The notes: a model not told the origin generated them from the sequence alone. Numbered from the stretch's first letter, positions 18,309 through 28,191 are shown. The stretch is 64,000 nt of DNA from Enterococcus sp. BWR-S5 (GCF_016745255.1 NZ_JADOEQ010000007.1:62001-126000), one strand, 5' to 3'. A program made the numbers and translations.

Positions 18309-19127
18309 TCAATCCTTGAAGTAATTTCCGGCAACAACATTGATTGTCTTCGTCTGAGTATCAACATCTTTAACATACAGTAGTGAGGTATAATCATTGA
18401 TTGCTCTTTGACCATTAAATTTGGACTCTGCAAAAACAGTGATGCCAACCAATTCAGCTTCGAATTCTTCAATCAGGCTCTTCATTCCGTTGACGGTTCC
18501 GCCACCCTTCATGAAGTCATCCACAACCAGCACTCTTGAACCACGAGCCAAGCTTCGCTTGGAAAGCTCCATTTTCTCTATTCTTTCCGATGACCCTGAG
18601 ACATAGTTCACACTCACTGTTGAGCCTTCCGTAATCTTAGAATCTCTACGGACAATAACAAAAGGAACATTCAAGTAATAAGAAACAGCCTGTGCGATCG
18701 GAACACCCTTTGTCGCTACAGTCATCACCGCATCTACCTTTTTATCCAAATACATTGAAGCGATAACTCGTCCAATTTGACGGAGCAAATCCGGCTGTCC
18801 TAATAAATCTGACAGGTAGACATATCCGCCCGGCAACAAGCGATCCTGCTCTGAAAGGCGATCCCCCAGCTCCATGATGAATTGCTTCGCTTCTTCATAA
18901 GGCATCTTCGGAATGAATTGCACACCCCCGGCAGCACCCGGAACTGTTTCCAGTAATCCAGTTCCTCTTTGTTGAAATGTTTTCTTGATAATCGCAAGAT
19001 CCTCACTAATTGAAGATTTCGCGGAATGATATCTTTCTGCAAAAAAAGTCAACGAGACCAATTTATGTGGATGATCCAACAAATAATGAGTCATGTCAAT
19101 CAAACGTTCACTTCTGCGTATTTTCAA
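18309..19127 (-). CDS. purR: Purine operon repressor
   Basis: PRPP-responsive repressor of purine synthesis genes. It has an N-terminal winged helix (residues 1-72) and a C-terminal phosphoribosyltransferase-like domain with the PRPP loop VLVVDDFMKGGGT (about 200-212). The start is taken as TTG at 19127, 272 residues: it sits 8 nt after AAAGGAAG, and the protein then begins K-I-R-R-S-E-R-L, matching the Bacillus PurR N-terminus. A GTG three codons upstream abuts the ribosome site. It is a single gene between the adc operon and the WxL cluster. Confidence 0.94.
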   Translation of the reverse strand: MKIRRSERLIDMTHYLLDHPHKLVSLTFFAERYHSAKSSISEDLAIIKKTFQQRGTGLLETVPGAAGGVQFIPKMPYEEAKQFIMELGDRLSEQDRLLPGGYVYLSDLLGQPDLLRQIGRVIASMYLDKKVDAVMTVATKGVPIAQAVSYYLNVPFVIVRRDSKITEGSTVSVNYVSGSSERIEKMELSKRSLARGSRVLVVDDFMKGGGTVNGMKSLIEEFEAELVGITVFAESKFNGQRAINDYTSLLYVKDVDTQTKTINVVAGNYFKD

Positions 19128-19230
19128 ATTTGTCACTTCCTTTTCTCTCTATCGTTCCCTATTATAAGGGTTTAGACTAAAAAATTCGAGCATTTTAAGC
19201 AAAAAAACTAAAATAGTTCGCTATTTATAG

Positions 19231-19277
19231 AAAAAAAAAGAAGATAGGCAGAATAACTTTCGTTTTTCCACCTATCG
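19231..19277 (-). terminator. adc operon terminator
   Basis: On the minus strand GATAGGTGGAAA pairs imperfectly with TTCTGCCTATC, followed by a nine-T run (19231-19239). It starts right after the adcB stop. Confidence 0.75.
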
Positions 19278-19282
19278 ATTCA

Positions 19283-20119
19283 TTAGCGTGTATTGATTTT
19301 TCTATTTCTTAAGGTCACTGTAATCAAGTGCCGAACGATATTGATGACTAAGAAAATACCGATGAACATCAGCGTGATTGTTGCGCTTGGCGGAGTTTCC
19401 AAATAATACGAACCAGTCAACCCAACCAGCATTCCAATCAAGCCAACGATTGTACTAATCAAAATCACCGCATTGAAGCTTTTTCCAATTCGCATCCCTG
19501 TTGCGGCAGGAAGCACCATGATTGCAGAAATCAACAGCGCACCGGCAATGGGAATCATCACCGCAATCGCCACACCTGTAATCACATTAAACAGCATTGA
19601 CATCCAACGAATCGGCAGACCGTCCACGTGGGCAGTATCCTCATCAAAGGTCAGCACGTACATCGGTCGTTTAAACAAGAAGAACAAAACGATCAGTACG
19701 ACGAACAAAATAGCAAGAATGATGACCTGCTCCCAAGTGATAGTCACTATAGACCCAAACAAATAGGATTGAATGCTAGTGGCTGAATTCCCACTGTTCA
19801 TGTTCATCAATACCAAAGCCAGAGCCAGTCCGCCTGACATCAAGATAGCAATAGATATTTCTGAATAAGTGCTATAAATGGTCCGTAAGTACTCCAGAAT
19901 CACAGCAGCAATAATCACAACGACAAGCGTCATGATGCTTGGATTCAAATTGAAAAACAAGCCTAACGCGACACCCGCCAATGAAACATGCGAAAGCGTA
20001 TCTGCCATTAACGACTGCCGACGAATCACCAGAAAAACACCTAACATCGGTGCAATAACTGAGATAAATCCGGCTGCGAGAAAAGCCCGTCTCATGAACT
20101 CATATGAAAACATCTCCAT
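19283..20119 (-). CDS. adcB: Zinc ABC transporter permease
   Basis: ABC-3 family membrane subunit for Zn(II) uptake, 278 residues with about eight hydrophobic segments. The segment [15 protein letters not shown] (about residues 38-52) is the family's conserved region. It starts at ATG 20119, 7 nt after GGAGG, and overlaps the end of the ATPase gene by 28 nt. It is the third gene of adcA-adcC-adcB. The zinc assignment comes from the His-rich binding protein and the Zur-like box of this operon. Confidence 0.92.
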   Translation of the reverse strand: MEMFSYEFMRRAFLAAGFISVIAPMLGVFLVIRRQSLMADTLSHVSLAGVALGLFFNLNPSIMTLVVVIIAAVILEYLRTIYSTYSEISIAILMSGGLALALVLMNMNSGNSATSIQSYLFGSIVTITWEQVIILAILFVVLIVLFFLFKRPMYVLTFDEDTAHVDGLPIRWMSMLFNVITGVAIAVMIPIAGALLISAIMVLPAATGMRIGKSFNAVILISTIVGLIGMLVGLTGSYYLETPPSATITLMFIGIFLVINIVRHLITVTLRNRKINTR

Positions 20120-20772
20120 TGGGAATCCTCCTTTCGCACCAATCGAATCTGCCGATCAGCATATGCTTTGATATCCTCATGGTCATGAGTAATCATCAAG
20201 ATTGATTTCCCATGATCGTGGGCATTATGTCTAAGCAGACGATAGAACTCATTCCGAGATTCCTCATCCATTCCAGTCGTCGGTTCATCCAATATAAATA
20301 AATCCGGATCGGTCGCAAAAATTCTTGCCAGACTGATACGCTGCTTTTGTCCCCCGGAAAGCTCACCAATTCGCTTATGTCTCATATTCCACATACCGAC
20401 AGCCTTCAACGCTTTTTCAACATGAAGATTATCCTTCTCAGATAATCGCTTAAACCATTTTCCTCTTGGGTATCGTCCGGAGCGAACCAGCTCCAAAACA
20501 GTACTTGGAAAACCTGCGTTGAATGATGCAATTTGTTGAGGAATATAACCAATGCTGATTTTTTCCCCATTAGCATTTTTATCAGCTAAAGAGACTGTTC
20601 CGCTTGTTGGCTTAAGCAGTCCCATGGTACTTTTAATTAATGTTGATTTTGCAGCGCCATTTTCTCCGGTTAGAATAACAAACTCACCTGGATCAACATG
20701 ATAAGAGACATCTTCCAGTACAGGTTCATCATCATAATAGAATGTCAGGTTCTTTACTTCAATATAGTGCAT
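20092..20772 (-). CDS. adcC: Zinc ABC transporter ATP-binding protein
   Basis: Cytoplasmic ATPase energising AdcB. Motifs: Walker [10 protein letters not shown] (Ala where Gly is usual, about residues 36-44), signature LSGGQKQR and Walker B LFILDEP. The start ATG 20772 (MHYIEVKNL), 226 residues, follows GAAGGA and an AAGGAGG a little further upstream; a longer frame from 20799 adds only a basic leader. A long hairpin separates it from adcA, which may lower its expression relative to the binding protein. Confidence 0.92.
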   Translation of the reverse strand: MHYIEVKNLTFYYDDEPVLEDVSYHVDPGEFVILTGENGAAKSTLIKSTMGLLKPTSGTVSLADKNANGEKISIGYIPQQIASFNAGFPSTVLELVRSGRYPRGKWFKRLSEKDNLHVEKALKAVGMWNMRHKRIGELSGGQKQRISLARIFATDPDLFILDEPTTGMDEESRNEFYRLLRHNAHDHGKSILMITHDHEDIKAYADRQIRLVRKEDSQWRCFHMSS

Positions 20773-20813
20773 CTTCCTTCGCTGCCTCCTTTTTGTCATA
20801 AAAAACTACTCAA

Positions 20814-20857
20814 ACTGTCTCTTTTCCGCTTCATTTTTTAATCGGAAAAAAGACAGT
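20814..20857 (-). terminator. Intercistronic hairpin between adcA and adcC
   Basis: ACTGTCTCTTTTCCG (20814-20828) pairs with CGGAAAAAAGACAGT (20843-20857), about 15 bp with one mismatch. On the minus strand a T-rich tract follows. It is likely a partial terminator or mRNA stabiliser that gives more adcA than adcCB transcript, as is common in binding-protein operons. Confidence 0.65.
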
Positions 20858-20865
20858 CTATTGAT

Positions 20866-21825
20866 TTATTTGATGCTTTTTTTCAAGGCTTCCAGATTTT
20901 CCTGCATCACAGAAATATAGTCTTTCCCTGCTTTTTGCTCATCCTCTGTCAGGCTTTCCAATGTTTGAAGTACAGAGAGCTCAACACCCGTTTCTTTGGC
21001 CAGTGTCTCCGCAACTTTCGAAGAAGCTGTCGCTTCAAAGTAAATAACAGATACCTCATGCTCATCAATGAATTCTTTCAATTGGGCCAATCGACTTGGG
21101 GACGGTTCTTGATCCGGTGAAATTCCAGAGATAGATTCCTGTGTCAATCCATACTGATTCGCAAGATAACCAAACGCCGCATGCTGTGTAACAAAGGTTT
21201 TGTTTTTCGCACCTGCGAAGGCTTCTTTGTATTCCGTATCCAAGTTCTGTAATTTTTCAAGATAAGCCGCAGCATTTTTTTCAAATGCTTCTTTTTTGTC
21301 AGGATATTTTTCAATCAATCCATCACGAATTGCTTCGACCTCTTTTTGAGCTAATACAGGATCTAACCAGACATGCGGGTCAACATCGTGACTATGGTCA
21401 TGACCTGCGTGGGCTTCATCGTCCTCGTGATCATGGGCATCCCCTTCCATCAGCTCAATATTTTGGCTGGCTTCAACAACCTTGACCTTTTCCTGATCGA
21501 CATTTGCCAGAATATCCTCTGCCCAAGTTTCAAACTCAGTACTATTATATACGAAAACATCTGAATCCGAAATTTTAGCGATGTCCTTTGCGCTAGGTTC
21601 AAAATCATGCGCATCCGTACCCGACGGAATCAGTAATTCCACCGTTCCTTCATCCCCTACAACCTGTTCAGCAAAATTATACATAGGGTAAAATGTCGTC
21701 ATGACTGTAATATCATCCGTCGTCTCCTTGTTTGATTCAGCTTGATTCCCGCAAGCAGCTAGGAAAATCGAACTCAATAAAAGAACCCCGGCGCCAACAC
21801 TATATTTTAAAAATTTTCTTCTCAT
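20866..21825 (-). CDS. adcA: Zinc ABC transporter substrate-binding lipoprotein
   Basis: A 319-residue lipoprotein that captures Zn(II). The signal peptide ends in lipobox LAAC (about residues 22-25). The defining feature is a His/Asp-rich loop (GDAHDHEDDEAHAGHDHSHD, about 129-148), typical of ZnuA/AdcA, directly before DPHVWLDP. Further motifs GTDAHDFEPS and TQHAAFGYL supply metal ligands. It lacks the C-terminal ZinT domain found in streptococcal AdcA; at this length it is the short form. It is the first gene of the operon, with a Zur-like box immediately upstream. Confidence 0.93.
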   Translation of the reverse strand: MRRKFLKYSVGAGVLLLSSIFLAACGNQAESNKETTDDITVMTTFYPMYNFAEQVVGDEGTVELLIPSGTDAHDFEPSAKDIAKISDSDVFVYNSTEFETWAEDILANVDQEKVKVVEASQNIELMEGDAHDHEDDEAHAGHDHSHDVDPHVWLDPVLAQKEVEAIRDGLIEKYPDKKEAFEKNAAAYLEKLQNLDTEYKEAFAGAKNKTFVTQHAAFGYLANQYGLTQESISGISPDQEPSPSRLAQLKEFIDEHEVSVIYFEATASSKVAETLAKETGVELSVLQTLESLTEDEQKAGKDYISVMQENLEALKKSIK

Positions 21826-21853
21826 CTCATTTCTCCATTCCGATTTATTTTTA

Positions 21854-21876
21854 CAAACCGTAAAAATTACGATTTA
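21854..21876. promoter_or_regulatory. Zur-like box upstream of adcA
   Basis: The 23 bases match the Bacillus Zur consensus (TAAATCGTAATNATTACGATTTA) at 19 of 22 defined positions. The site ends about 28 bp before the adcA start, and the flanking 16-mer AAGAGCAAGAACTACT recurs upstream of cscA. It suggests that Zur, a Fur-family protein, represses adcACB when zinc is plentiful; AdcR, the MarR-family regulator of streptococci, recognises a different motif. Confidence 0.75.
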
Positions 21877-22017
21877 AGAGCAAGAACTACTTTATCAGAA
21901 TAAAAAATGTACGTCAAGACAAAGACGAAAAAAAAATCCTTCTTTTCTATTTATTTTCCAACTAGGATAAACAATCAAGTCTACTACTGCTTCTTTCTTT
22001 CGCTTAGAGGGCAACAT

Positions 22018-22057
22018 AAAAAAACCTGAACACCACCAAAGAATTGTTCAGGTTTTT
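22018..22057 (-). terminator. ispE terminator
   Basis: AAAACCTGAAC and GTTCAGGTTTTT form an 11-bp stem with an A run on the left that becomes a U tract on the minus strand. It lies a few bases past the ispE stop. Confidence 0.8.
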
Positions 22058-22063
22058 ATTCGC

Positions 22064-22915
22064 TTATTTCAACGTTCGAACAAGATAGACTTCTTCACAA
22101 AAGCCTTTCAATCCGTTATAAATACGCTGTGCTCTTGTTTTCTTATCGCACAAAGCAAAAACAGTAGGTCCACTTCCGCTCATCAATGCGGCATCAGCAC
22201 CAAATTTCATCATGCGATCTTTGATTTGCTGAACAACAGGATGCTTTTGAATCGTTACGCTTTCTAAGGCATTTCCGATTGTCTGAGTCATCGCTTCATA
22301 GTCATTGGCATTAACCGCTGCCTTCAGACCGGGAATATCCGGATGCTGAATGCTATTGAATGACAAGCTGCCAAATATTGATCCTGTAGAAACACTCATT
22401 TTTGGTTTCACCAATACAACCCAGCATTGGGGCATCGGCGGCATTTTTTCAATCTTTTCGCCTCTCCCGGTAACGAACGCTGTACCGCCCTCGATACAGT
22501 AAGGAACATCGGAACCAATCTCACTGCCTAAGTCCGCTAATTCATGATTGGATAGACCTAGATTCCACAATCGATTCAAGCCTCTTAAGGTTGCGGCACA
22601 GTCACTGCTGCCGCCGGCAAGTCCGGCTGCTACAGGAATTCTCTTTTCTATATAAATCCGCACACCTGATGTTATCTGAAACCGTTCCTTAATTAGCTCC
22701 GCCGCAGCGAATGCATGATTCTTCTGATCCACAGGGATAAACGAGTTGTCTGTCTCAATCATGATTTGGTTCTCTGTCAGCGTCTCAAAAAAAAGACGAT
22801 CTGCCAAATCAACACTAGCCATCACCATTTCCAATTCATGATAGCCGTCTTCCCTCTTATATAGCGCATCCAGCCCTAAGTTAATCTTTGCCGGTGCTTT
22901 TTCAATTATCTCCAT
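22064..22915 (-). CDS. ispE: 4-diphosphocytidyl-2-C-methyl-D-erythritol kinase
   Basis: GHMP-family kinase that phosphorylates CDP-methylerythritol in the MEP isoprenoid pathway. At 283 residues it has normal length; motifs are KINLGLDAL at the N-terminus, the GHMP ATP loop PVAAGLAGGSSDCAA (about 89-103) and C-terminal ALMSGSGPTVFAL. Its neighbours are veg and adc, as in many Firmicutes where ispE lies near veg and purR. ispD and ispF also occur at 29.9-31.1 kb. Some mevalonate-using cocci keep an ispE homologue, so presence alone does not prove a working MEP pathway. Confidence 0.93.
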   Translation of the reverse strand: MEIIEKAPAKINLGLDALYKREDGYHELEMVMASVDLADRLFFETLTENQIMIETDNSFIPVDQKNHAFAAAELIKERFQITSGVRIYIEKRIPVAAGLAGGSSDCAATLRGLNRLWNLGLSNHELADLGSEIGSDVPYCIEGGTAFVTGRGEKIEKMPPMPQCWVVLVKPKMSVSTGSIFGSLSFNSIQHPDIPGLKAAVNANDYEAMTQTIGNALESVTIQKHPVVQQIKDRMMKFGADAALMSGSGPTVFALCDKKTRAQRIYNGLKGFCEEVYLVRTLK

Positions 22916-23186
22916 TTCTCCACCTATTTCTATACATGCCAGTCCTTATAAACAGTCTTCTAAAATTCTAACATATGTCCTTCTGGAAGTACATACAGAA
23001 TAGCATCAGTAAATATCCTAGATACACGTGCATAAAATTTTGCCATTTACACTGTAGACTATTGGTTTATTGCCAAAGAAACCCATCAATGCGACTGGAT
23101 AATTAGAAAAGCTGACTATACTGACCCTTGCTGTCATTGGAGAATAATTGCAACTGAACTCTTAGTTTTATACTCCCTGTGCGCAC

Positions 23187-23224
23187 AAAAAAAAGCTGTG
23201 TAAAACAATCGTCTTACACAGCTT
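23187..23224 (-). terminator. veg terminator
   Basis: AAGCTGTGTAA and TTACACAGCTT form an 11-bp stem (23193-23203 with 23212-23222) with an eight-base A run on the left, read as U on the minus strand. The rest of the gap 22916-23186 shows nothing that I can support beyond the likely ispE promoter. Confidence 0.8.
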
Positions 23225-23237
23225 GATTTGTTCATTC

Positions 23238-23483
23238 TTAGACAGCTTCGCCGATAAATTCAATCTCGACAGTTCGCGTCAATACATCTGAATAGCTATA
23301 AGAAACTCGTTCGAACGAATTTTCATCTGGATCCAAGTCTACAACAAAAACAGAAGGGTATGTCTCAGTCAGTACGCCTGTACGCTCTGTTTGTCGCTTT
23401 CTCCCCGTTTGCGCAGTCAATGTGATTTTACTGCCAATCCGGCATTCCAAATCTTGTTTTATTGAAGCTAAAGTTGTTGGCAT
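23238..23483 (-). CDS. veg: Veg protein (DUF1021)
   Basis: A small, highly conserved Firmicutes protein, 81 residues from ATG 23483 (MPTTLASIKQDLE), which follows GAGGTGA. The sequence IGSKITLTAQTGRKR and the C-terminal EIEFIG fit the family. Bacillus Veg affects biofilm matrix genes; the biochemical role is unclear. Placement next to ispE is typical. A frame seven codons longer exists but lacks a ribosome site. Confidence 0.92.
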   Translation of the reverse strand: MPTTLASIKQDLECRIGSKITLTAQTGRKRQTERTGVLTETYPSVFVVDLDPDENSFERVSYSYSDVLTRTVEIEFIGEAV

Positions 23484-23606
23484 TACACTCACCTCAATAT
23501 ACATTATACCGCATTACTAAGGAAATTACAAGTTTACCATAGCACAAATATAATTGCAACTCTGAACAATCTGATATGTTATTAATAGGAATTTTCTTTC
23601 TTTTTT

Positions 23607-24167
23607 TTAATCGGAAATCAATGATTTTATTTTTTTCTTGGCACGATCATACGCACTTCGAACCTTTATCAGCTGTACATCATGTGTCTCAGCAATCTCT
23701 GTAAGCTCTTTTCCATCAATATACTCTTCGAATGTGACACGCTCAAAGGATGAAAGAATATTAGGAACATCCTCCAGCCGTTCTCTGATAATTAAATAAT
23801 CCAAGGCTTGTGCTTCTTCGATTTGAAATCCATCAAAGAAAGTTTCTCCTTGTGTATCAATTTTTTGATCCAGAGAAACAGCGGACATATCACCTTTTCG
23901 TTTGAACGCACATTGCTTTCGCACTAAGCTGCGTACATGATTCTCAAAGTTAAGCTTAAAAAAATTTCCAACAGTCACTTTATGCCCTTCTTTAAACTTT
24001 TCCAACGAACGAAAAAAGACAATTCTTCCCTCCTGCAGCCAGTCCTCCTGATCAAAGCCCTTTAAAAAATACTTTGTCTGCATTTTAAAAACAACTGGAT
24101 GATACTGACGGTATAGTCGATCAAATGCTTCGAAATCCCCATTAACAATATCCTCAAACCGATTCAC
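23607..24167 (-). CDS. sigH: Sigma-70-like factor, SigH/ComX type
   Basis: A 186-residue RNA polymerase sigma factor. Region 2 is recognisable (FDRLYRQYHPVVFKM and FDQEDWLQEGRIVFFRSLEKF, residues 14-62). The C-terminal part (about 125-180) forms a region-4 helix-turn-helix with ELTEIAETHDVQLIKVRSAYDRAKKKI. Position after rlmB-rae1 matches the SigH/ComX homologue of Lactobacillales and Bacillus, where it controls competence or early sporulation; in enterococci its role is unclear. It starts at GTG 24167, 5 nt after GGGGGAG. A terminator lies between rae1 and this gene, so expression may depend on readthrough. Confidence 0.85.
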   Translation of the reverse strand: MNRFEDIVNGDFEAFDRLYRQYHPVVFKMQTKYFLKGFDQEDWLQEGRIVFFRSLEKFKEGHKVTVGNFFKLNFENHVRSLVRKQCAFKRKGDMSAVSLDQKIDTQGETFFDGFQIEEAQALDYLIIRERLEDVPNILSSFERVTFEEYIDGKELTEIAETHDVQLIKVRSAYDRAKKKIKSLISD

Positions 24168-24202
24168 AAATACTCCCCCTTTTTATTATTCAAAAAAAGA
24201 AG

Positions 24203-24248
24203 AGAAAAAAAGAAGAAAATACATAAAGAACTATATTTTCTTCTTTTA
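24203..24248 (-). terminator. Terminator between rae1 and sigH
   Basis: On the minus strand AAAAGAAGAAAATATA pairs with TATGTATTTTCTTCTTT, followed by a long T run. It ends the cysE-rae1 transcript. Only about 35 nt remain before sigH. Confidence 0.75.
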
Positions 24249-24328
24249 GAATATTTTTTTATCTAATGATATGTTTTTTGTAATTTAACTTTTATTTTTC
24301 GTTTTTTTGCGTAGTATATAACTGTATG

Positions 24329-24856
24329 CTAGTCTTTCTTTGACAGCTCATCTAATGTATCCGATAATTTCGACAGCTGCTCCAAGCTCCACGGTGAATT
24401 TCTACGGAAGCTCTGGAATTGAATATCAGTCGCATGGATAGCGATTGTCCGTTCTGTCTTTCTCACCTGATCGTACAGCTCTCTGGCGGATACTCGTAGT
24501 GCTCCTTTTGAAAAGATTAACCACTGCTCTGCCAAATCACTGGTTGCTACTGTAACCTGAGTCAGCAAATCATTCTTTTCCCCGGCAGTCCGTTCAATAA
24601 AGCTGTCCGCTGTTTCATCCTCTTTTGTAAAGATAACCGTCAGCTGATATTTTTTGTAGCTTTGCTGGATTCCCGGCACAAGCTGTGCATCAAATACGAC
24701 CATGATTTCAATACCTTCATATTTGGCATAGTTAGACAATCGATGAAGCAATTCTTCTCGTGCATCTGCCAGTTTATTCTGCTGCTTCAGACGAACCAGC
24801 TCCGGCCACGCACCGATCATATTGTATCCGTCTACGATCAATAATTGCTTTTTCAT
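24329..24856 (-). CDS. rae1: Ribosome-associated NYN-domain endoribonuclease (YacP)
   Basis: A 175-residue YacP/Rae1 protein, which in Bacillus enters the ribosomal A site and cleaves mRNA during translation. The N-terminus LLIVDGYNMIGAWPEL has the catalytic NYN/PIN aspartate; further acidic residues appear in VVFDAQ, DETADSFIER and VATSDLAEQ. The start ATG 24856 (MKKQLLIVDG) follows GGAGG by 8 nt; a 16-codon longer frame overlaps the rlmB end. It is part of the cysE-cysS-mrnC-rlmB-rae1 operon. Confidence 0.92.
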   Translation of the reverse strand: MKKQLLIVDGYNMIGAWPELVRLKQQNKLADAREELLHRLSNYAKYEGIEIMVVFDAQLVPGIQQSYKKYQLTVIFTKEDETADSFIERTAGEKNDLLTQVTVATSDLAEQWLIFSKGALRVSARELYDQVRKTERTIAIHATDIQFQSFRRNSPWSLEQLSKLSDTLDELSKKD

Positions 24857-24869
24857 CGATGCTTCCTCC

Positions 24870-25721
24870 TCATGCTTTGGTATTTCTTCCTCTGTAGACT
24901 TCATACATCAGCAAACCGGCAGCAACACCGGCATTCAAGCTTTGAACATGCCCAACCATCGGGATTGTCAATAACTCATCCACCTCTTTATGAAGTCCTT
25001 TGCTCATTCCGCGCCCCTCATTCCCAATGATTAGTGCGATTGAGCCTTGTGTATTCCATTGACGGTAGTCGGTCCCATTCATATCTGTTCCAAAAATCCA
25101 GAAACCGGCCTTCTTCAAGTCGGCAACCGCCTGAGATAAATTGGTCACTCGAGCGATTGGAACGTGCTCTACGGCGCCTGTAGAGGCCTTCACAACGACT
25201 GAAGTTATTCCTACAGCACGATGCTTTGGAATAATGATTCCATCTACACCGGTTGCATCTGCTGTTCGCAAAATCGAACCGAAGTTATGAGGATCCTCCA
25301 AGCTATCTAAAATCAGGAAAAACGGTGTTTCTGATGTGGTTGCTTCTATCAGCTGATCCAAGGTCAGGTACTCGTAAGGTGTTGTAGCCAGTACCACTCC
25401 TTGGTGGACACCATGATCGCTCAATGTATCCAGTTTTTGCTTCGGCACCCATTTCACAGGAACCGCGTGCTCCTTAGCTGCGGCTTTCAGTTTCTCCGTT
25501 TTTTCACCTGAGCTGTCTTCCTGCAAGAATAATTTGTTTCCTCGATCATTCCCCAGTGCTTCTAATGCTGCATGGTGACCAAAGACAAACTCACTGTCTT
25601 CTGGCTGTTCTGGAACCTCAGCTTTTTGTTTTTTATTATATGGCTGAGATTTATGAGGTTGCGTTCTATCCGAGTTCTTTCCTCTTGTCTTCGAACGAGG
25701 ATTATTTCTGTTTTGCTTCAT
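24870..25721 (-). CDS. rlmB: 23S rRNA (guanosine-2'-O)-methyltransferase
   Basis: SpoU-type SPOUT methyltransferase acting on 23S rRNA (G2251 in E. coli numbering). A basic, Lys/Gln/Asn-rich N-terminal extension (residues 1-40) precedes the L30e-like substrate-binding domain ([12 protein letters not shown], about 46) and the knotted catalytic domain with [28 protein letters not shown] and [17 protein letters not shown]. It starts 20 nt inside the mrnC end. The genes mrnC, rlmB and rae1 form a compact translation/RNA-processing set, as in Bacillus. Confidence 0.95.
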   Translation of the reverse strand: MKQNRNNPRSKTRGKNSDRTQPHKSQPYNKKQKAEVPEQPEDSEFVFGHHAALEALGNDRGNKLFLQEDSSGEKTEKLKAAAKEHAVPVKWVPKQKLDTLSDHGVHQGVVLATTPYEYLTLDQLIEATTSETPFFLILDSLEDPHNFGSILRTADATGVDGIIIPKHRAVGITSVVVKASTGAVEHVPIARVTNLSQAVADLKKAGFWIFGTDMNGTDYRQWNTQGSIALIIGNEGRGMSKGLHKEVDELLTIPMVGHVQSLNAGVAAGLLMYEVYRGRNTKA

Positions 25722-26109
25722 TTGCTTCGCCTACCTTCTTTATACACCAATCAATCAATTCTTCCAAGCGTTCCGTCTGCTTCAGCAGGTGAAGATACCC
25801 CATCAATGCTTCAAAGCCTGTAGCAACTCTATAAGTCGTGATATCCGCATTTTTGGCGGAGGTATGACTTTTCGCATTACGACCTCTCTTATAAATCAGC
25901 TCTTCCTCTTCCGTCAACAAATTCTCAGCAAGCATGGCCTGAATCAAAGAGGCTTGCGCCTTTGCCGACACATAATTGGTTGCTGTGCGATGCAAAACAT
26001 TGGGTTTTGTCTGTCCTTCAGCGACCAAATAGTCTCGAATATAAATTTCATAGATGGCATCACCGACATAAGCCAGTGCCAGCCCATTCAATTGCGTGTA
26101 ATCTCTCAT
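25702..26109 (-). CDS. mrnC: Mini-ribonuclease III
   Basis: Dimeric RNase III catalytic domain without the double-stranded RNA binding domain; in Bacillus it matures the 23S rRNA 3' and 5' ends. Conserved sequence [20 protein letters not shown] (about residues 7-26) carries the metal ligands. The start is uncertain: ATG 26109 gives ATGA coupling with the cysS stop and GGAG 9 nt upstream; ATG 26124 would add five residues. Length 135-140 residues fits the family. Confidence 0.92.
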   Translation of the reverse strand: MRDYTQLNGLALAYVGDAIYEIYIRDYLVAEGQTKPNVLHRTATNYVSAKAQASLIQAMLAENLLTEEEELIYKRGRNAKSHTSAKNADITTYRVATGFEALMGYLHLLKQTERLEELIDWCIKKVGEANEAKQK

Positions 26110-27521
26110 TCTCCGCGTCTCCATCTCGTTCCCTGTGCTGTGTCTTCCAAGATAATCCCCTGATCCTTCAGCAGGTCTCTAATCTCATCACTGCGGGCAA
26201 AATTCCGGTCTTTTCTTGCTTGATTTCGTTCAACAATCAATTGATCGATGTCATCATCTAACAGCTCATCTGTTGAAAACACAATACCGAAGATTTCCAA
26301 CAGCTGTTTATATAAGGTCAAGGCTCTTGCAATAACCTTTTCTGAAACAGCTGTCTGTTCGCTGTACTGATTCATCCACTTTGCCAGCTCGTAGACAACC
26401 GTAATCCCATTGGCAGCGTTCATGTCGTCATCCATCTCTTCGATAAAGCGGGCTTCAAGCACTGCCAGCTCCGCCAACATCTCTGATTCGTTCCCTGCTG
26501 TTACAGCAGCATCTGCCTGTCTGAACGACAGATTATCAAAAGCGATTTTCAGCTTCTGGTAATTCGCAGCTGCTTCCTTCAAGGTCACCTCACTGTAACG
26601 AATTGGCCGACGATATTGAGTCGTTGCCATAAAGAAACGCAGCACCTGTGGATCAACCTCGCGAATCATCTCGTGTACAGTGATGAAATTTCCAAGTGAC
26701 TTACTCATCTTTTCGTCGTCTTCACCGATTGTTACGTACCCATTGTGCATCCAATAGTTTGCAAAGGGTTTGCCTGTTTTTGCCTCACTCTGAGCAATTT
26801 CGTTCTCATGATGCGGAAACTCCAAATCCTGTCCGCCGCCATGGATATCAATGGTCTCGCCTAGATGCTTCGTTGCCATTACCGAGCATTCGATATGCCA
26901 GCCTGGCCGACCAGGTCCCCATGGTGATTCCCAAGAGATTTCTCCCTCTTTTGCTGCTTTCCACAAAGCAAAGTCCAGAGGGTCTTCCTTTTGCCGCTGC
27001 TGCTCTTCTCCTGTTCGCTGACTTGCTCCAACCTCCAGCTCGTCAATCGACTGATGACTCAGCTTACCGTAGTCTTTGAACTTTCTTGTGCGGTAGTAAA
27101 CATCACCTTGGGACTCATAAGCATAGCCATTCTCTACCAAGGCTTGAATAAATTGAACGATATCAGGCAAATGATCCATCACACGAGGATTTTGCGTAGC
27201 CGGCTTCACATTCAACGCTTCGGTGTCTTCCTTGAAGGCTTGGATGAATCGATCCGCAACCTCAGAGGCTGTCACACCAAGCTCCTGTGCTGCTCGAATA
27301 ATCTTATCATCCACATCAGTAAAATTGGATACATAATTTACTTCATAGCCACGGTACTCCAAATAACGGCGAATCGTATCAAAGGCAATCGCACTTCGAC
27401 CATTGCCAATATGAATGTAATTGTAAACGGTCGGTCCGCAGACATACATTCGAACCTTCCCCTCTTCCAGAGGAACAAATTCTTCTTTTTTTCTGGTCAA
27501 TGTATTATAGATTTTGATCAA
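26106..27521 (-). CDS. cysS: Cysteinyl-tRNA synthetase
   Basis: Class I synthetase charging tRNA-Cys, 471 residues. Motifs: [16 protein letters not shown] with the HIGH-type HIGN and a zinc-ligand Cys (about 28-43), zinc site WHIECSVM and [19 protein letters not shown] in the middle, and KMSKS near residue 270. Its start overlaps the cysE stop by 4 nt (ATGA), and its end overlaps mrnC by 4 nt. The operon is preceded by a T-box whose specifier reads UGC, so it should respond to uncharged tRNA-Cys. Confidence 0.97.
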   Translation of the reverse strand: MIKIYNTLTRKKEEFVPLEEGKVRMYVCGPTVYNYIHIGNGRSAIAFDTIRRYLEYRGYEVNYVSNFTDVDDKIIRAAQELGVTASEVADRFIQAFKEDTEALNVKPATQNPRVMDHLPDIVQFIQALVENGYAYESQGDVYYRTRKFKDYGKLSHQSIDELEVGASQRTGEEQQRQKEDPLDFALWKAAKEGEISWESPWGPGRPGWHIECSVMATKHLGETIDIHGGGQDLEFPHHENEIAQSEAKTGKPFANYWMHNGYVTIGEDDEKMSKSLGNFITVHEMIREVDPQVLRFFMATTQYRRPIRYSEVTLKEAAANYQKLKIAFDNLSFRQADAAVTAGNESEMLAELAVLEARFIEEMDDDMNAANGITVVYELAKWMNQYSEQTAVSEKVIARALTLYKQLLEIFGIVFSTDELLDDDIDQLIVERNQARKDRNFARSDEIRDLLKDQGIILEDTAQGTRWRRGE

Positions 27522-28057
27522 TGTTCTCCTCCCACTTTCTCTCCTTTTATTCGAACAACTTTTGCCGGAATCCCTACTGCTGTAGCATCATCCGGAATAT
27601 CAATCAACACAACAGCTGCTGCACCGATTTTAGCACGTTCACCAATAGTTACCGGTCCTAAAATTTGCGCATTGGCCGAGATAATCGCTCCTTTTTTTAC
27701 TGTTGGGTGTCGTTTGCCTTGGTCTTTTCCGGTACCGCCTAATGTTACGCCATGAAACAGAATAACATCCTCCTCTATTTCAGCGGTTTCACCGATAACC
27801 ACGCCCATACCATGATCGATAAAGACACCTGGTGCAATTTTTGCTCCTGGGTGAATCTCAATTCCTGTGATGAACCGCCAGAACTGCGCATGCATTTTTG
27901 CAAGCAAATAAAGACGATGGTTATACAGAAAATGAGAGATTCTGTGACAAAATAATGCGTGTACCCCAGGGTAAGTAAGTAGAACTTCTGCTGTTGAACG
28001 AGCTACCGGATCGTTCTTCTTCACGGCAGCAACAGCTTGTTTTAACCAACCCATCAA
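27518..28057 (-). CDS. cysE: Serine O-acetyltransferase
   Basis: Transfers acetyl from acetyl-CoA to serine, first step of cysteine synthesis. At 179 residues it is the short Gram-positive form. The C-terminal half is a left-handed beta-helix with hexapeptide repeats ([39 protein letters not shown]), and the catalytic HG pair is visible in LFHGVTLGG. It is the first gene after the T-box leader, translationally coupled to cysS; the operon links cysteine production to its use in tRNA charging. Confidence 0.95.
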   Translation of the reverse strand: MMGWLKQAVAAVKKNDPVARSTAEVLLTYPGVHALFCHRISHFLYNHRLYLLAKMHAQFWRFITGIEIHPGAKIAPGVFIDHGMGVVIGETAEIEEDVILFHGVTLGGTGKDQGKRHPTVKKGAIISANAQILGPVTIGERAKIGAAAVVLIDIPDDATAVGIPAKVVRIKGEKVGGEH

Positions 28058-28191
28058 CTAATTCCCCCTATTTATTGCAATCTCTAACGAAACCTCCAAC
28101 CGGTTTTAGCATTTCTGTCGACAGCCCTATTTCCAACAGCTCATTCTTCCCACCGATAACATTTTTTTACAAGCAGTATTCCTTTTTATAT

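Noticed and set aside
27000-27755. Long plus-strand frame opposite cysS and cysE (26991-27755)
   Set aside because: Fully opposite two well-recognised genes, no family resemblance; a codon-usage shadow.
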